Positions 1 to 7,163 of a stretch of DNA of 37,621 nucleotides are shown here, one piece after another. The position numbers were made by a program, and so were the translations under genes. The notes below the pieces were generated by a model. It had not been told where the DNA came from. It did not search any database and saw nothing but the letters and a program-made list of their open reading frames with translations. This stretch comes from Streptomyces populi (lineage in GTDB: Bacteria; Actinomycetota; Actinomycetes; Streptomycetales; Streptomycetaceae). The stretch spans positions 1 through 37,621 of the forward strand of contig NZ_KZ626923.1 of assembly GCF_002911015.1 (NCBI RefSeq), written 5' to 3'. The first letter of the stretch is position 1, and every line of letters begins with the position of its first letter.

Positions 1-58
1 GGGCTCCTGTGCTGCTGAGTTGAGACGTCGAACACCTCCCTCAACGGCACGGGAGCCC
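1..58. repeat. Imperfect inverted repeat, probable insertion-sequence end
   Basis: Bases 1-19 are an imperfect inverted copy of bases 40-58 (16 of 19 positions pair), with the first seven bases GGGCTCC matched exactly. Such a hairpin at a window edge, in a region otherwise full of insertion-sequence debris, most likely represents the terminal repeat region of an element lying mostly to the left. A simple terminator is the alternative. No coding sequence is associated with it inside the window. Confidence 0.35.
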
Positions 59-101
59 TGTCCGTTGCGTACCCCACTCCGTCACCCGATCAGTGGCCAT
101 G

Positions 102-136
102 CTGAAAACGCTCAGTGACCACACTGAAAACGCTCA
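102..136. repeat. Two direct repeats resembling an IS21-type terminus
   Basis: The 13-base string CTGAAAACGCTCA occurs at 102-114 and again at 124-136, a 22-base period. Short A-rich direct repeats in tandem at the ends are a feature of IS21-family elements, where they are thought to bind the transposase. No istA or istB gene adjoins it here, so this would be a solo end. An unrelated operator is possible. Confidence 0.35.
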
Positions 137-177
137 CTGTAAGAAATCTCAGTATCTTTGGTCCGTCAATGGGCGCT

Positions 178-213
178 GTGCTTCCCTGATCCACCGGTGG
201 ATCAGGGAAGCAC
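178..213. repeat. Perfect 36-bp palindrome
   Basis: Bases 178-195 are the exact reverse complement of 196-213, with no loop bases. The half-site runs from GTGCTTCC to TCCACC. It could extrude as a cruciform, act as a bidirectional terminator (no T tract follows), or be a dimer operator or element junction. The rest of 214-433 shows no convincing gene. Confidence 0.6.
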
Positions 214-433
214 TGCCGCCTCGCGCAACCGTCCTCAGCCCTCTCCCACAATCTCGCCGGCATCGGCCCAGGGGGCATGACCCGTCTGCGGCAGCGGCCA
301 GCATGCACTGCACGGTCGTAGAGCCCGCCACCAAAGCTCCTGCGCCTCATGCTGAGGCGATTCGCCCCTGCGACGATTCCTCGTCGGCATTGCCTGGCTC
401 CTCGTATCGCAGCGGCGGGACGACTCGGAGGGG

Positions 434-1195
434 TCAGGTGTGGGAAAGGGCGAAGGAAACGAGGAAGCCGCTGACGGTGATCAGCCCGATGGCCAGGTGG
501 GCGTCCTCGAAGGCCTCAGGGATCATCGTGTCGGCGAGCATGGCGAGGATCGCCCCGGCCGCCACCGCGGTCACCGCCGCGATCACCGCGGGTGAGAAGG
601 AGCCGACCACCGTGTAGCCGAGGACGGCGGACACCGTGCTGGCCGCGGCGATCGCCGCCCAGACGCCAAAGACGTACCCTCGGGTGCGGCCGGCTTTCTT
701 CATGCCGGCCGAGCTGGACAGTCCCTCGGGGACGTTGCTGATGAACACAGCGGCCACGGTCACCAGGCTGACCGCTCCGCCATCGAGCAGGCTCACACCG
801 ATGACGGCGGACTCCGGCACCCCATCCAGCAGCGCGCCGAGGGCCAGCGCCGTCCCTGAGCCGCCCTGCTCGGCCTCTGAGGGCTGCGACTCCCCCGGCT
901 GATGACCGGAGCGCTTGCGATGGCGCGCGCCCCGGCGGGCCAGCCATACATTGCCCGCGGTGTAGGCCAGGGCGCCGATGAGGGTACCGGTCGCTGTCGG
1001 CCCGAGCCCTGCCTGGTCGTAGGCCTCCCCGACCAGTTCGAAGGAGACCGCTGAGATCAGCACTCCGGCCCCGAAGGCCATCACGCTCGCGACGGCCCTC
1101 TGCGGCACCCGTATCCCGTACCCCAGAGCGGCCCCCAGCAGCAGCGCCGAGCCCGCCACCAACCCCCACAGTCCAGCCTCCACCACATCAGTCAT
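434..1195 (-). CDS. ZIP-family metal ion transporter
   Basis: A 253-residue integral membrane protein of the ZIP (ZRT/IRT-like) family, which moves divalent metals such as zinc into the cytoplasm. Hydrophobic segments alternate along the whole length. The diagnostic helices are present: one contains GVPESAVIGVSL and the next carries the family signature NVPEGLSSSAGM, whose polar and acidic residues line the metal site in characterised members. The loop between the third and fourth helices is basic, then rich in Ser/Glu, and lacks the His cluster common in eukaryotic ZIPs. The ATG at 1195 is chosen because upstream residues do not look like a ZIP amino terminus. It stands alone, with the stress genes following on its upstream side. 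Substrate is inferred from family only. Confidence 0.85.
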   Translation of the reverse strand: MTDVVEAGLWGLVAGSALLLGAALGYGIRVPQRAVASVMAFGAGVLISAVSFELVGEAYDQAGLGPTATGTLIGALAYTAGNVWLARRGARHRKRSGHQPGESQPSEAEQGGSGTALALGALLDGVPESAVIGVSLLDGGAVSLVTVAAVFISNVPEGLSSSAGMKKAGRTRGYVFGVWAAIAAASTVSAVLGYTVVGSFSPAVIAAVTAVAAGAILAMLADTMIPEAFEDAHLAIGLITVSGFLVSFALSHT

Positions 1196-1322
1196 GTCCA
1201 CGCGTCTACCCGCTGCGAAGTGGATCAGCTCACCACCGTGTGTCCGTGCGCAACTCACGGTGCGGGCACAGCTGCGGCCTCAGCCGGCTGCTGGAGGACT
1301 GCGTGTGGTGGCAGGACAGCAC

Positions 1323-1354
1323 TGAGCCCGGCACCCGTGGTGGGGCCGGGCTCA
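1323..1354 (-). terminator. Stem-loop terminator after csbD-like gene
   Basis: A perfect 10-base inverted repeat (1323-1332 with 1345-1354, TGAGCCCGGC / GCCGGGCTCA) with a 12-base loop lies immediately downstream of the CsbD-family stop codon on the minus strand. This is the usual actinobacterial GC-rich terminator without a strong T tract. Confidence 0.7.
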
Positions 1355-1368
1355 ACAAGCAGCGGTGT

Positions 1369-1545
1369 CTACTCGGGCTTGACGGTGTCCTTGGCCTTCT
1401 CCTTGGCCTGGCGGAGATCCCCCTTGGACTCCTTGGCCTGCCCCTTCGCCTTCAGCGACTCGTTCCCGACCGCGCCGCCGACAACCTTCTTGACCTTGCC
1501 CTCGACCTGCTCGCCCTTGGCCTGAGCCTTCTCGTGTGCAGCCAC
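1369..1545 (-). CDS. CsbD-family general stress protein
   Basis: A 58-residue, Lys/Glu/Ala-rich hydrophilic protein starting with GTG. The CsbD signature is clear: a region like EQVEGKVKKVVGGAVGNESL followed by KAKGQAKESKGDLRQAKEKAKD, typical of small stress-induced proteins of this family. CsbD in Bacillus belongs to the sigma-B regulon; the molecular function is unknown, and the protein is predicted to be a small flexible helical bundle. It sits beside a hydrophobic stress peptide and a PRC-barrel protein, a combination often co-regulated by stress sigma factors in streptomycetes. A stem-loop terminator follows. The start is fixed by length and by the conserved amino end AAHEKAQAKGEQ. Confidence 0.88.
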   Translation of the reverse strand: MAAHEKAQAKGEQVEGKVKKVVGGAVGNESLKAKGQAKESKGDLRQAKEKAKDTVKPE

Positions 1546-1722
1546 AATCGCTCACCCTGTCCCGTTCGACGTCAATATGCTCCTTCGTCTCACCCCGCGT
1601 TTCGTCTCCAAACCCGAAGTCGCAGCACGACATTTCACAGCCTCAGTCCCGCAAGCAATACATAAGATCGCAGGAATGAAGACAGGTCGGCCGGGCACAC
1701 GAGCCATCGGAGGTTGATAACT

Positions 1723-1893
1723 ATGGTTCCCATTCTTCTCGTTCTTCTGCTCGCCCTGATCCTCTTCGGCGCCGGTTTCGCACTCAAGGCCCTGTGGTGG
1801 ATCGCCGTCATCGTGCTCGTCGTGTGGGCCCTCGGGTTCGTGATCCGGCCCGCGGGCAGCGGTGGCAGGCGCGGCCGCTGGTACCGCTGGTAA
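1723..1893 (+). CDS. Small hydrophobic membrane protein
   Basis: A 56-residue protein with a good ribosome-binding site (GGAGG at 1709-1713, ten bases before ATG). Residues 2-20 and 24-45 form two hydrophobic segments separated by a short KALWW stretch, followed by a Gly/Arg/Trp-rich tail ending RGRWYRW. Proteins of this form are usually annotated simply as hydrophobic protein in Streptomyces and often neighbour stress genes. The arrangement suggests a two-helix membrane hairpin with a positively charged cytoplasmic tail. No enzymatic motif is present; a role in membrane stress is inferred from context only. Confidence 0.75.
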   Translation: MVPILLVLLLALILFGAGFALKALWWIAVIVLVVWALGFVIRPAGSGGRRGRWYRW

Positions 1894-1915
1894 GCACGCC
1901 TGACCAGAGCATTAA

Positions 1916-1953
1916 CGCGGGGGGCCCGGCGCTGTGGCGCCGGGCCCCCCGCG
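1916..1953 (+). terminator. Strong intrinsic terminator
   Basis: A perfect 17-base stem (1916-1932 with 1937-1953) closed by a TGTG tetraloop and followed by TTT. It lies 22 bases after the small hydrophobic protein gene and is one of the strongest terminators in the window. Confidence 0.9.
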
Positions 1954-2229
1954 TTTCGCGCACCCGTCACAAGGAAGACGAAAGCAGTGAATTACATGGA
2001 CCGGCCATATCGGGGAACGTGAGCGCTGCGGTCGGAGGCCGGCCGTTATGCCAGGAACCATGGCCTCCAGCACGGCCCCTCCGGCCGCCCGCCCATTCCA
2101 CAACGCGAATGTGTGCAGGCCAAAAGACCGGGCACACGGCTTCCTGAGGGAACGTCACCGAATCCGATGACGTGCGAAAGGCCTCGGTTCAACTGCGGGG
2201 CGATGAATTCCGATGAGGGAGATACCTCT

Positions 2230-2583
2230 ATGAGTGACAGCATCTGGGGCTACCAGCCGACCGCCGGCCACATCGCGGGCACCGATCTGACCGGGTACAA
2301 GGTCGAGGCGACCGACGGCAGCATCGGCAAGGTCGACAAGCACTCGGACGACGTCGACTCCGCCTACCTCGTCGTCGACACCGGCGTGTGGATCTTCGGC
2401 AAGCACGTCCTGCTCCCCGCCGGCACGGTGACCAGGGTCGATCAGGACGACCGCAAGATCTACATCGACCTCACCAAGGACCAGATCAAGGACTCCCCCG
2501 AGTTCGACAAGGACAAGCACACCGGCGATGCCGGCTACCACGAGCAGGTCAGCGGCTACTACCAGAGCCACCGCCGCATCTGA
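2230..2583 (+). CDS. PRC-barrel domain protein
   Basis: A 117-residue cytoplasmic protein. The ATG at 2230 is preceded by GAGGGAG, so the longer in-frame extension upstream is rejected. Residues about 15-75 form a PRC-barrel: LTGYKVEATDGSIGKVD, then a segment like SAYLVVDTGVWIFGKHVLLPAGTV and a following strand RKIYIDLTKDQIKDSPEF. The same fold occurs in the RimM ribosome-maturation factor and photosynthetic reaction-centre H subunit, and stand-alone versions are common stress-associated proteins in actinobacteria. The tail (HEQVSGYYQSH) is typical of these stand-alone forms. It is monocistronic with its own terminator. Function beyond a likely protein-interaction role is unknown. Confidence 0.88.
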   Translation: MSDSIWGYQPTAGHIAGTDLTGYKVEATDGSIGKVDKHSDDVDSAYLVVDTGVWIFGKHVLLPAGTVTRVDQDDRKIYIDLTKDQIKDSPEFDKDKHTGDAGYHEQVSGYYQSHRRI

Positions 2584-2602
2584 CCCCCAGCAGCAGCCAG
2601 AA

Positions 2603-2631
2603 GCGGGCCCGCAGGAACTTTGCGGGCCCGC
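2603..2631 (+). terminator. Stem-loop terminator after PRC-barrel gene
   Basis: A perfect 11-base stem (2603-2613 GCGGGCCCGCA with 2621-2631) and a seven-base loop, 20 bases past the PRC-barrel stop codon. Confidence 0.8.
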
Positions 2632-2686
2632 GTCGCGTGCGACAGCCCGCGCTCTGACAGGCCGCACGTCCTCAAGGCCAAACGCG

Positions 2687-3030
2687 ATGGGGCCCACCGT
2701 ACGGCCCAGCCCCGCTGAAGGCACTTCTTGTCCGTGGACGTGGAACGGCTCCCGTATCGCACAGGTCCGCCACCTCGCCGTGCCCTTCCTCTTCACGGTC
2801 CGCGACGCGCTCAGCATTCCGGTGGCGGACCCGGCGGTGGAGATCGTTAAGCTGATCGTGAGTGAACTGGTCACCAACGCCTGCACATATGCGGCCGGCC
2901 CGGCCCTCCTGCAGCTACAGGTCGCCGGCAACGCCCCCGCATCGAACGGTGGGACAGCAATCCCATGCCGCCCGCCGTGAACAGCCCCCGACCGGGGCGG
3001 ATCGGACAGCACGACCTGGAGGCGGACTGA
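2687..3030 (+). pseudogene. Frameshifted anti-sigma-type ATP-binding protein (HATPase)
   Basis: The reading frame from ATG 2687 encodes residues typical of Streptomyces RsbW-like histidine-kinase-type ATPases, including RIAQVRHLAVPFL and the N-box region SELVTNACTYAAGP. At about 2936-2942 the frame breaks. The following family residues (ERWDSNPMPPAVNSPRPGRI, then GQHDLE), corresponding to the G1 box region WDSNP-x-PP, continue in another frame until TGA at 3028-3030. Even in the repaired frame the C-terminal G2-box part is missing. Intact relatives (about 130-150 residues) bind ATP and sequester anti-sigma-factor antagonists or sigma factors. This copy is best read as an inactivated, truncated gene. 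A sequencing error could explain the frameshift but not the short end. Confidence 0.65.
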
Positions 3031-3132
3031 ACGAGGGCATGGCTCGTCATGACCGGAACCCCGGCTGTCCGCGCAAAAGGCAGAGGGACAGCTGGTCAGA
3101 GCTCAGAGCCGCCTGATGCAATTGCCTGGAAC

Positions 3133-3801
3133 CTACGCCTGCAGCTTGATTCCCAGCACAGCGCAGGCTGCCCGTGCCACACGGGCTGGCGCAGCGCCGG
3201 GCTCGGGGAGCGGCAGCAGCATGTGGCTGATGCTGAGGCGCACCAGGAGGTCGGCGGCCTCGGCACGCCGGCCCTCCTGCACTCGCGGCAGGACGTCACC
3301 CAGCCATCCGCAGACCAAGGTCCGAGCGGCGGTGAGGATCGGTTCGGGACGACTGGTGAGGAAGGGCAGGAGGGCGTCGGTGCCGCCTCGGGCGGCGCTG
3401 AGCACGGCTTCGATGAAGGGGTTGCGTTCGGCCTCGGCCAGGGCATGGCCGACGCCTGCCTGGAGGGCGAGGCCCACGTGGGTGCGATGGCGCTCCAGTA
3501 CATCAGCCAGGCCGGTGAGGAACCGGTCGGATTCCCGGTGTACCAGGGCTTGTCCTATTCCAGCGCGGTCACCGAATTCGGCGTAGATGGACGGGCGGGA
3601 GACCTCGGCGCGTTGGGCGAGGTCGGCCACCCGCACCCGGTCCCATCCGTTCTCCGCGGCAAGGGTCCACGCCTCATCGAGCACACGTCGGCGCATCTGC
3701 TTGCGCCAGGCGACACGCGGGGGGTCCGGCGGTTGTGCGGCCTGTGCCAGCTGTCTTTCGGTCGGCAGAGCTTGCCGCCAAGAGCCGACTGTCTGCTGCA
3801 T
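3133..3801 (-). CDS. TetR-family transcriptional regulator, divergent from alkB
   Basis: A TetR-type repressor of about 222 residues. The N-terminal helix-turn-helix is clear: a first helix in QMRRRVLDEAWTLAAENGWD, then the recognition region VRVADLAQRAEVSRPSIYAE followed by FGDRAGIGQALV. The C-terminal two thirds is helical and variable, as expected for the ligand-binding and dimerisation domain. A GTG at 3810 is possible, but the ATG at 3801 has the better-spaced GGAGGGG. The gene is divergent from an AlkB-type alkane hydroxylase about 170 bases away, and the intergenic region carries an inverted repeat (3824-3838). By analogy with TetR-type regulators encoded beside alkB in actinobacteria, it probably represses alkB and is released by a fatty-acid or acyl-CoA ligand. 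That part is inference. Confidence 0.85.
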   Translation of the reverse strand: MQQTVGSWRQALPTERQLAQAAQPPDPPRVAWRKQMRRRVLDEAWTLAAENGWDRVRVADLAQRAEVSRPSIYAEFGDRAGIGQALVHRESDRFLTGLADVLERHRTHVGLALQAGVGHALAEAERNPFIEAVLSAARGGTDALLPFLTSRPEPILTAARTLVCGWLGDVLPRVQEGRRAEAADLLVRLSISHMLLPLPEPGAAPARVARAACAVLGIKLQA

Positions 3802-3823
3802 CCGCTCCACCCCTCCAACGCCA

Positions 3824-3885
3824 CTGACAGGTAGTCAGAATATTTACACTGCGCTGGCTTTGTCAGCCGTTTGGCCGGCTGTCAG
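3824..3885. promoter_or_regulatory. Candidate TetR operator region between tetR and alkB
   Basis: The string CTGACAGGTAGTCAG (3824-3838) is a five-base inverted repeat with a five-base spacer, 23 bases upstream of the regulator start codon. A second dyad, CAGCCG / CGGCTG (3864-3869 with 3876-3881), lies within direct copies of TGTCAG (3861-3866 and 3880-3885). Repeated GTCAG/CTGAC half-sites between divergent genes are what a TetR dimer operator would look like. Confidence 0.45.
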
Positions 3886-3898
3886 TCTGAGGGCCCCA

Positions 3899-3945
3899 CC
3901 GCGTGCTTCCGCCCCCACCTGGGCGGAAGAGGCGGAAGCACGCGG
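3899..3945 (+). promoter_or_regulatory. Two-state hairpin in the alkB leader
   Basis: Bases 3899-3913 form a perfect 15-base inverted repeat with 3931-3945. The same left arm can instead pair over nine bases (3906-3914 with 3921-3929). The two pairings are mutually exclusive because both use CTTCCGCC. The region ends 11 bases before the AAGGAG ribosome-binding site (3957-3962) of alkB. It could be an attenuator or translation-control switch, or an operator read as DNA. Confidence 0.5.
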
Positions 3946-3969
3946 ATTTCAGGATGAAGGAGTGGGCCG

Positions 3970-5175
3970 ATGAGCCACGTTGCCGACGGCATCGCCTGGC
4001 GGGATCCCAAACGTCTGTGGTGGCCTTTGGCACTCGCCGTTCCGACCCTGCCCTGGCAGGCAGGAGCCCTGGTGCACCTCACCGGAGTGACGGCGTTCTG
4101 GTGGTGGGGGCCGTTCTTCGCCTTCGTGCTGGTGCCGTTGTTCGATCTGATCACCGGTGCGGACGGGAAGAACCCACCCGAGGCCGTCGTGGAGCGCCTG
4201 GAACAGGACCGCTACTACCGCTGGTGCACCTATCTGTATCTGCCGCTGCAGTTCGCTTCCCTGGTCTGGGCGTGTACGCAGTGGTCCGGCGGCAGCCTCG
4301 GCATCGTCGGCTCGATCGGGCTGGCCGCCACCACCGGTGTGGTGGCGGGCGTGGCCATCAACACAGCCCACGAACTCGGTCACAAGCGTGAGCAGGTGGA
4401 GCGCCGGCTCAGCCGCCTGGCACTGGCCCAAAGCGGCTACGGGCACTTCTACGTCGAACACAACCACGGCCACCACGTGCGCGTCGCGACACCGGAAGAC
4501 CCCGCCAGCTCCCGGATGGGCGAGAGCTTCTGGGCCTTCCTGCCCCGGACAGTCGTCGGCAGCCTGGGCTCCGCATGGTCGCTGGAGCGGCGCCGCCTCC
4601 AGCGCCGGGGCCGGCGTACGTGGAGCAGGCACAATGACGTCCTGTCCGCCTGGGCACTGTCCGTGGCTGTTTTCGCAGCCCTCAGTACGGCGTTCGGCCT
4701 CGTGGTGCTGCCCTATCTGCTCCTACAGGCGGCGCTCGGTATCGGCCTGCTGGAATCGGTCAACTACCTCGAGCACTACGGCCTGCTGCGCCGACGACGC
4801 CCGGACGGCCGCTACGAGCGAGTCGCCCCCCGGCACAGCTGGAACAGCAACAACACGGTCAGCAACCTCTTCCTCTTCCAACTCCAGCGGCATTCCGACC
4901 ATCACGCCAACCCTCTGCGCCGCTACCAGACCCTGCGCCACTTCGACGAGGCCCCGCAGCTTCCCGCCGGCTACGCGGCGATGATCGTCCTTGCCTGGGT
5001 CCCACCCCTGTGGCGCCGCGTCATGGACCGGCGACTGCTGGCCCACTACGACGGCGACGTGAGCCTGGCCAACACCAGGAAGCCGGGGGCGTGGCTCATG
5101 GCGAGTCGCAGGAACGCGAGCGGCCCGGTGCGTGAACACCGGGCCGCGACGAACCAGCGATCGTCAACGCGCTGA
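3970..5175 (+). CDS. alkB: AlkB-type integral membrane alkane 1-monooxygenase
   Basis: A 401-residue membrane di-iron hydroxylase of the AlkB/fatty-acid desaturase superfamily, which oxidises the terminal carbon of alkanes to a 1-alkanol using O2 and electrons from rubredoxin. All three His motifs are visible: HELGH at residues 134-138, HNHGHH at 164-169 followed by RVATPEDPASSR, and HSDHH at 308-312. The AlkB-specific NYLEHYGL lies at 265-272. Several hydrophobic helices precede and separate these motifs. There is no fused C-terminal rubredoxin, and no rubredoxin or rubredoxin reductase gene follows, although actinobacterial alkB genes are commonly followed by them. Electrons would have to come from elsewhere. 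AAGGAG precedes the ATG by seven bases. A terminator follows at 5211. Chain-length range cannot be read from sequence. Confidence 0.92.
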   Translation: MSHVADGIAWRDPKRLWWPLALAVPTLPWQAGALVHLTGVTAFWWWGPFFAFVLVPLFDLITGADGKNPPEAVVERLEQDRYYRWCTYLYLPLQFASLVWACTQWSGGSLGIVGSIGLAATTGVVAGVAINTAHELGHKREQVERRLSRLALAQSGYGHFYVEHNHGHHVRVATPEDPASSRMGESFWAFLPRTVVGSLGSAWSLERRRLQRRGRRTWSRHNDVLSAWALSVAVFAALSTAFGLVVLPYLLLQAALGIGLLESVNYLEHYGLLRRRRPDGRYERVAPRHSWNSNNTVSNLFLFQLQRHSDHHANPLRRYQTLRHFDEAPQLPAGYAAMIVLAWVPPLWRRVMDRRLLAHYDGDVSLANTRKPGAWLMASRRNASGPVREHRAATNQRSSTR

Positions 5176-5210
5176 TCCTGGATCGCTCGCACAGAGTTGC
5201 ACCGAGTTCT

Positions 5211-5239
5211 CCGCCTACGGGACTGAGTCCCGTAGGCGG
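5211..5239 (+). terminator. Terminator after alkB
   Basis: A perfect 12-base stem (5211-5222 CCGCCTACGGGA with 5228-5239) and CTGAG loop, 36 bases after the alkB stop. It shows the gene is monocistronic. Confidence 0.85.
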
Positions 5240-5321
5240 AAAGGCGGCGTCGGGATGACGTATGCGTAGCTCTCGGGCGGGTGTGTGACCACGCGCCAGG
5301 CCGACATCTAGTAGTGCTTCG

Positions 5322-6437
5322 TTAGGTTCTGGGTCTGGTTCTGCGTGTGACGAGGGTGACGTGGTGGTGCCGGCCGCGCCAGGTGCGGCCCTCGAAGTGG
5401 TCCAGGCCCAGACCGTGTTTGAGTTCGCGGTAGTCGTGTTCGATCCGCCGGCGCATCTTCGCCCACCGCACCAGGTCGGCGACCGCCGTGTCGGCAGGCA
5501 GATCGCTCATCCAGTAGCCGGTCGGTTCACCGGCGTCCCGGGGCTGTTCGACGAGCAGGGTCCGCAGCGGCAGCACACCGTCCCAACTGCCGCGTCCGCC
5601 GGCCGGTTCCTGGGCGGTGCGGGTGGCTTCCTTGCCCGACGGCCGCACCTCGAGCACGGCGAAACGCGAGGTCATCGTCCCCTTGCCGCCCTGCCGCCAG
5701 GTGACCTCCTCGAAGGAGGTGTCGGCCGTGATGAAGGTGCGCAAGGACCGGGGAGCCTCGCGGTAGCGGGGCAGGGTGGGTGGCCCCGGCCCGCTGTAGG
5801 CGGGCTGATGCGGCTTCGCATCAGCGAGCCGGGCGACCTCCATGGGATCCACCGCCATCACGTAGGACCAGCCGCGTTCCTCCAGAGCGGTCCGGAACCA
5901 GACGCTGCGGCCGTAACCGGCATCGGCCACGATCACCGGCACGGCCAGATCGTGTGCGGCCAGCAGGCCCAGTGCCAGGCGCGTCTTGGACACGTGGCCG
6001 ACCTCGTCGGGCACCCCGGCCCGTCGGCGCCGCTGGTGATCCGACGCCCATTCCTCGGGCAGGAACAGTTCCCACTCCAACGGGCACGATGCGGTGTCGG
6101 TGGCCGCGTGCACGCTGACCACGACCTGGCAGTTCGCCCGCTCGCCCAGCGCCCCGCAGTACTGGCGGGCCACTCCCACCGACGCGGTCCCGCACTTGGG
6201 GAACGACACGTCGTCGACCACCCACACCTCGGGAGTGATCACCCCGCACAACCGCTCGGCGATCCGCCGGCGAACCGGCTCCCATTCCCACGGCGACTGG
6301 TTCACGAACTGCTGCAAGGCCTGCATGTTCCCGTCCGGCAACCGCTCGGCCATCGGCTGGATCGACTTGCGCCGACCATCCAGCATCAGACCCCGCAGAT
6401 AACACTCGCCCCACCGCCGCTGATCCTTCCGCGGCAC
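5322..6437 (-). pseudogene. IS701-family transposase remnant
   Basis: About 370 codons of an IS701-type DDE transposase. Family hallmarks are KDQRRWGECYLRGLMLDGRR near the start, VVDDVSFPK (first catalytic Asp region), VADAGYG (second Asp) and EHDYRELKHGLGLDHFEGR (Glu region near the C-terminus). The amino end is missing: an in-frame TGA lies six codons upstream of the GTG, whereas complete IS701 transposases have roughly 50 more residues before KDQRRW. At the carboxyl end the expected VTLVTAAHAF continuation switches into unrelated TRRTRPRT and stops, so the element is truncated on both sides. No matched terminal repeats or target duplication were found. The catalytic core may be expressed but is unlikely to transpose. 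Confidence 0.75.
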
Positions 6438-6513
6438 CGAAGCGACCGCAGTTCATTTCCCGAGCCGCCAACGTCGGCTCTCCTGCTGGTCGCAGGTGCC
6501 ACAGCCTGGCTGC

Positions 6514-6873
6514 TCAGTGGTCGAAATAGCTGAAGTCGCCCACGGTCCAGGCGCTGACGTCGGCAATCGCAACCCGGTACATCCCGCCCGTCTCCGGGAT
6601 GCCGACCGTGCCCTGCAGGATGCGGGCGACATGGAAGTGCAGATGCGTCGGCGGTCCGTCTTTCTTCGCAGGGGCGTCAAAGACGGTGGAGAACTCGCCC
6701 AAGCGGGCAGAATCCGTCAGCACGTCCGACACCCGCTGCCTCCACACCGCTTCGGGAGCAAGCCGACCGGTGATGACAGCACCACCGGTGACCACGGTCA
6801 GGGACATCTGATTGCTCGGTCCGGATTCCACCAAGGCAGCAACATCCACGAGCAGCTCGTCAGGCTTCGACAT
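6514..6873 (-). CDS. Small hypothetical protein
   Basis: A 119-residue protein beginning MSKPDELLVDVAALVESG and ending AWTVGDFSYFDH. No domain is recognised. The central part (SLTVVTGGAVITGRLAPEAVW) looks like two beta strands around a Gly turn, followed by an amphipathic helix, and the last third has short strands with conserved-looking aromatic residues. It has no signal peptide or membrane segment. Codon use is typically streptomycete, supporting a real gene, but the upstream 20 bases (GGTAAATATAATC on the coding strand) are unusually AT-rich and may hold a -10 element. It lies between an IS701 remnant and a broken DUF4240 gene, so it is probably an isolated survivor of a disrupted region. 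Confidence 0.6.
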   Translation of the reverse strand: MSKPDELLVDVAALVESGPSNQMSLTVVTGGAVITGRLAPEAVWRQRVSDVLTDSARLGEFSTVFDAPAKKDGPPTHLHFHVARILQGTVGIPETGGMYRVAIADVSAWTVGDFSYFDH

Positions 6874-7163
6874 GGCGAAGATTATATTTACCAGCCCCGG
6901 AATCGTTGAGCGAGGAGGGCAGCCGGCATACAGGGCGTTTCACTGTCCTACTGGCGACGGCCCGGGGGTAGCTGCAATGACGCTTGGCCGGCCAAAGCTG
7001 TCGGCGCCGCCGTACAAGTCAGCGGCACGCATCCACAGCGCATGCAGACCAGCCCTGTGAGCAGCACCGCGTTCACGTCGGGCGCGCGTGCCAGAACTTT
7101 CGTGCTGCTGCTTCGGTACGGCCCAGGACATCCGGCGGCATTCTGACGTCGCCGAGATCGGGA

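Noticed and set aside
2155..3012. Long minus-strand open frame opposite the PRC-barrel gene
   Set aside because: It is the antisense shadow of a well-supported gene; composition is low-complexity Val/Asp-rich and resembles no family.
5361..6533. 390-codon plus-strand frame over the IS701 transposase
   Set aside because: The opposite strand carries the full set of IS701 motifs; this frame is antisense to it, rich in Pro/His/Arg, and shows no domain.
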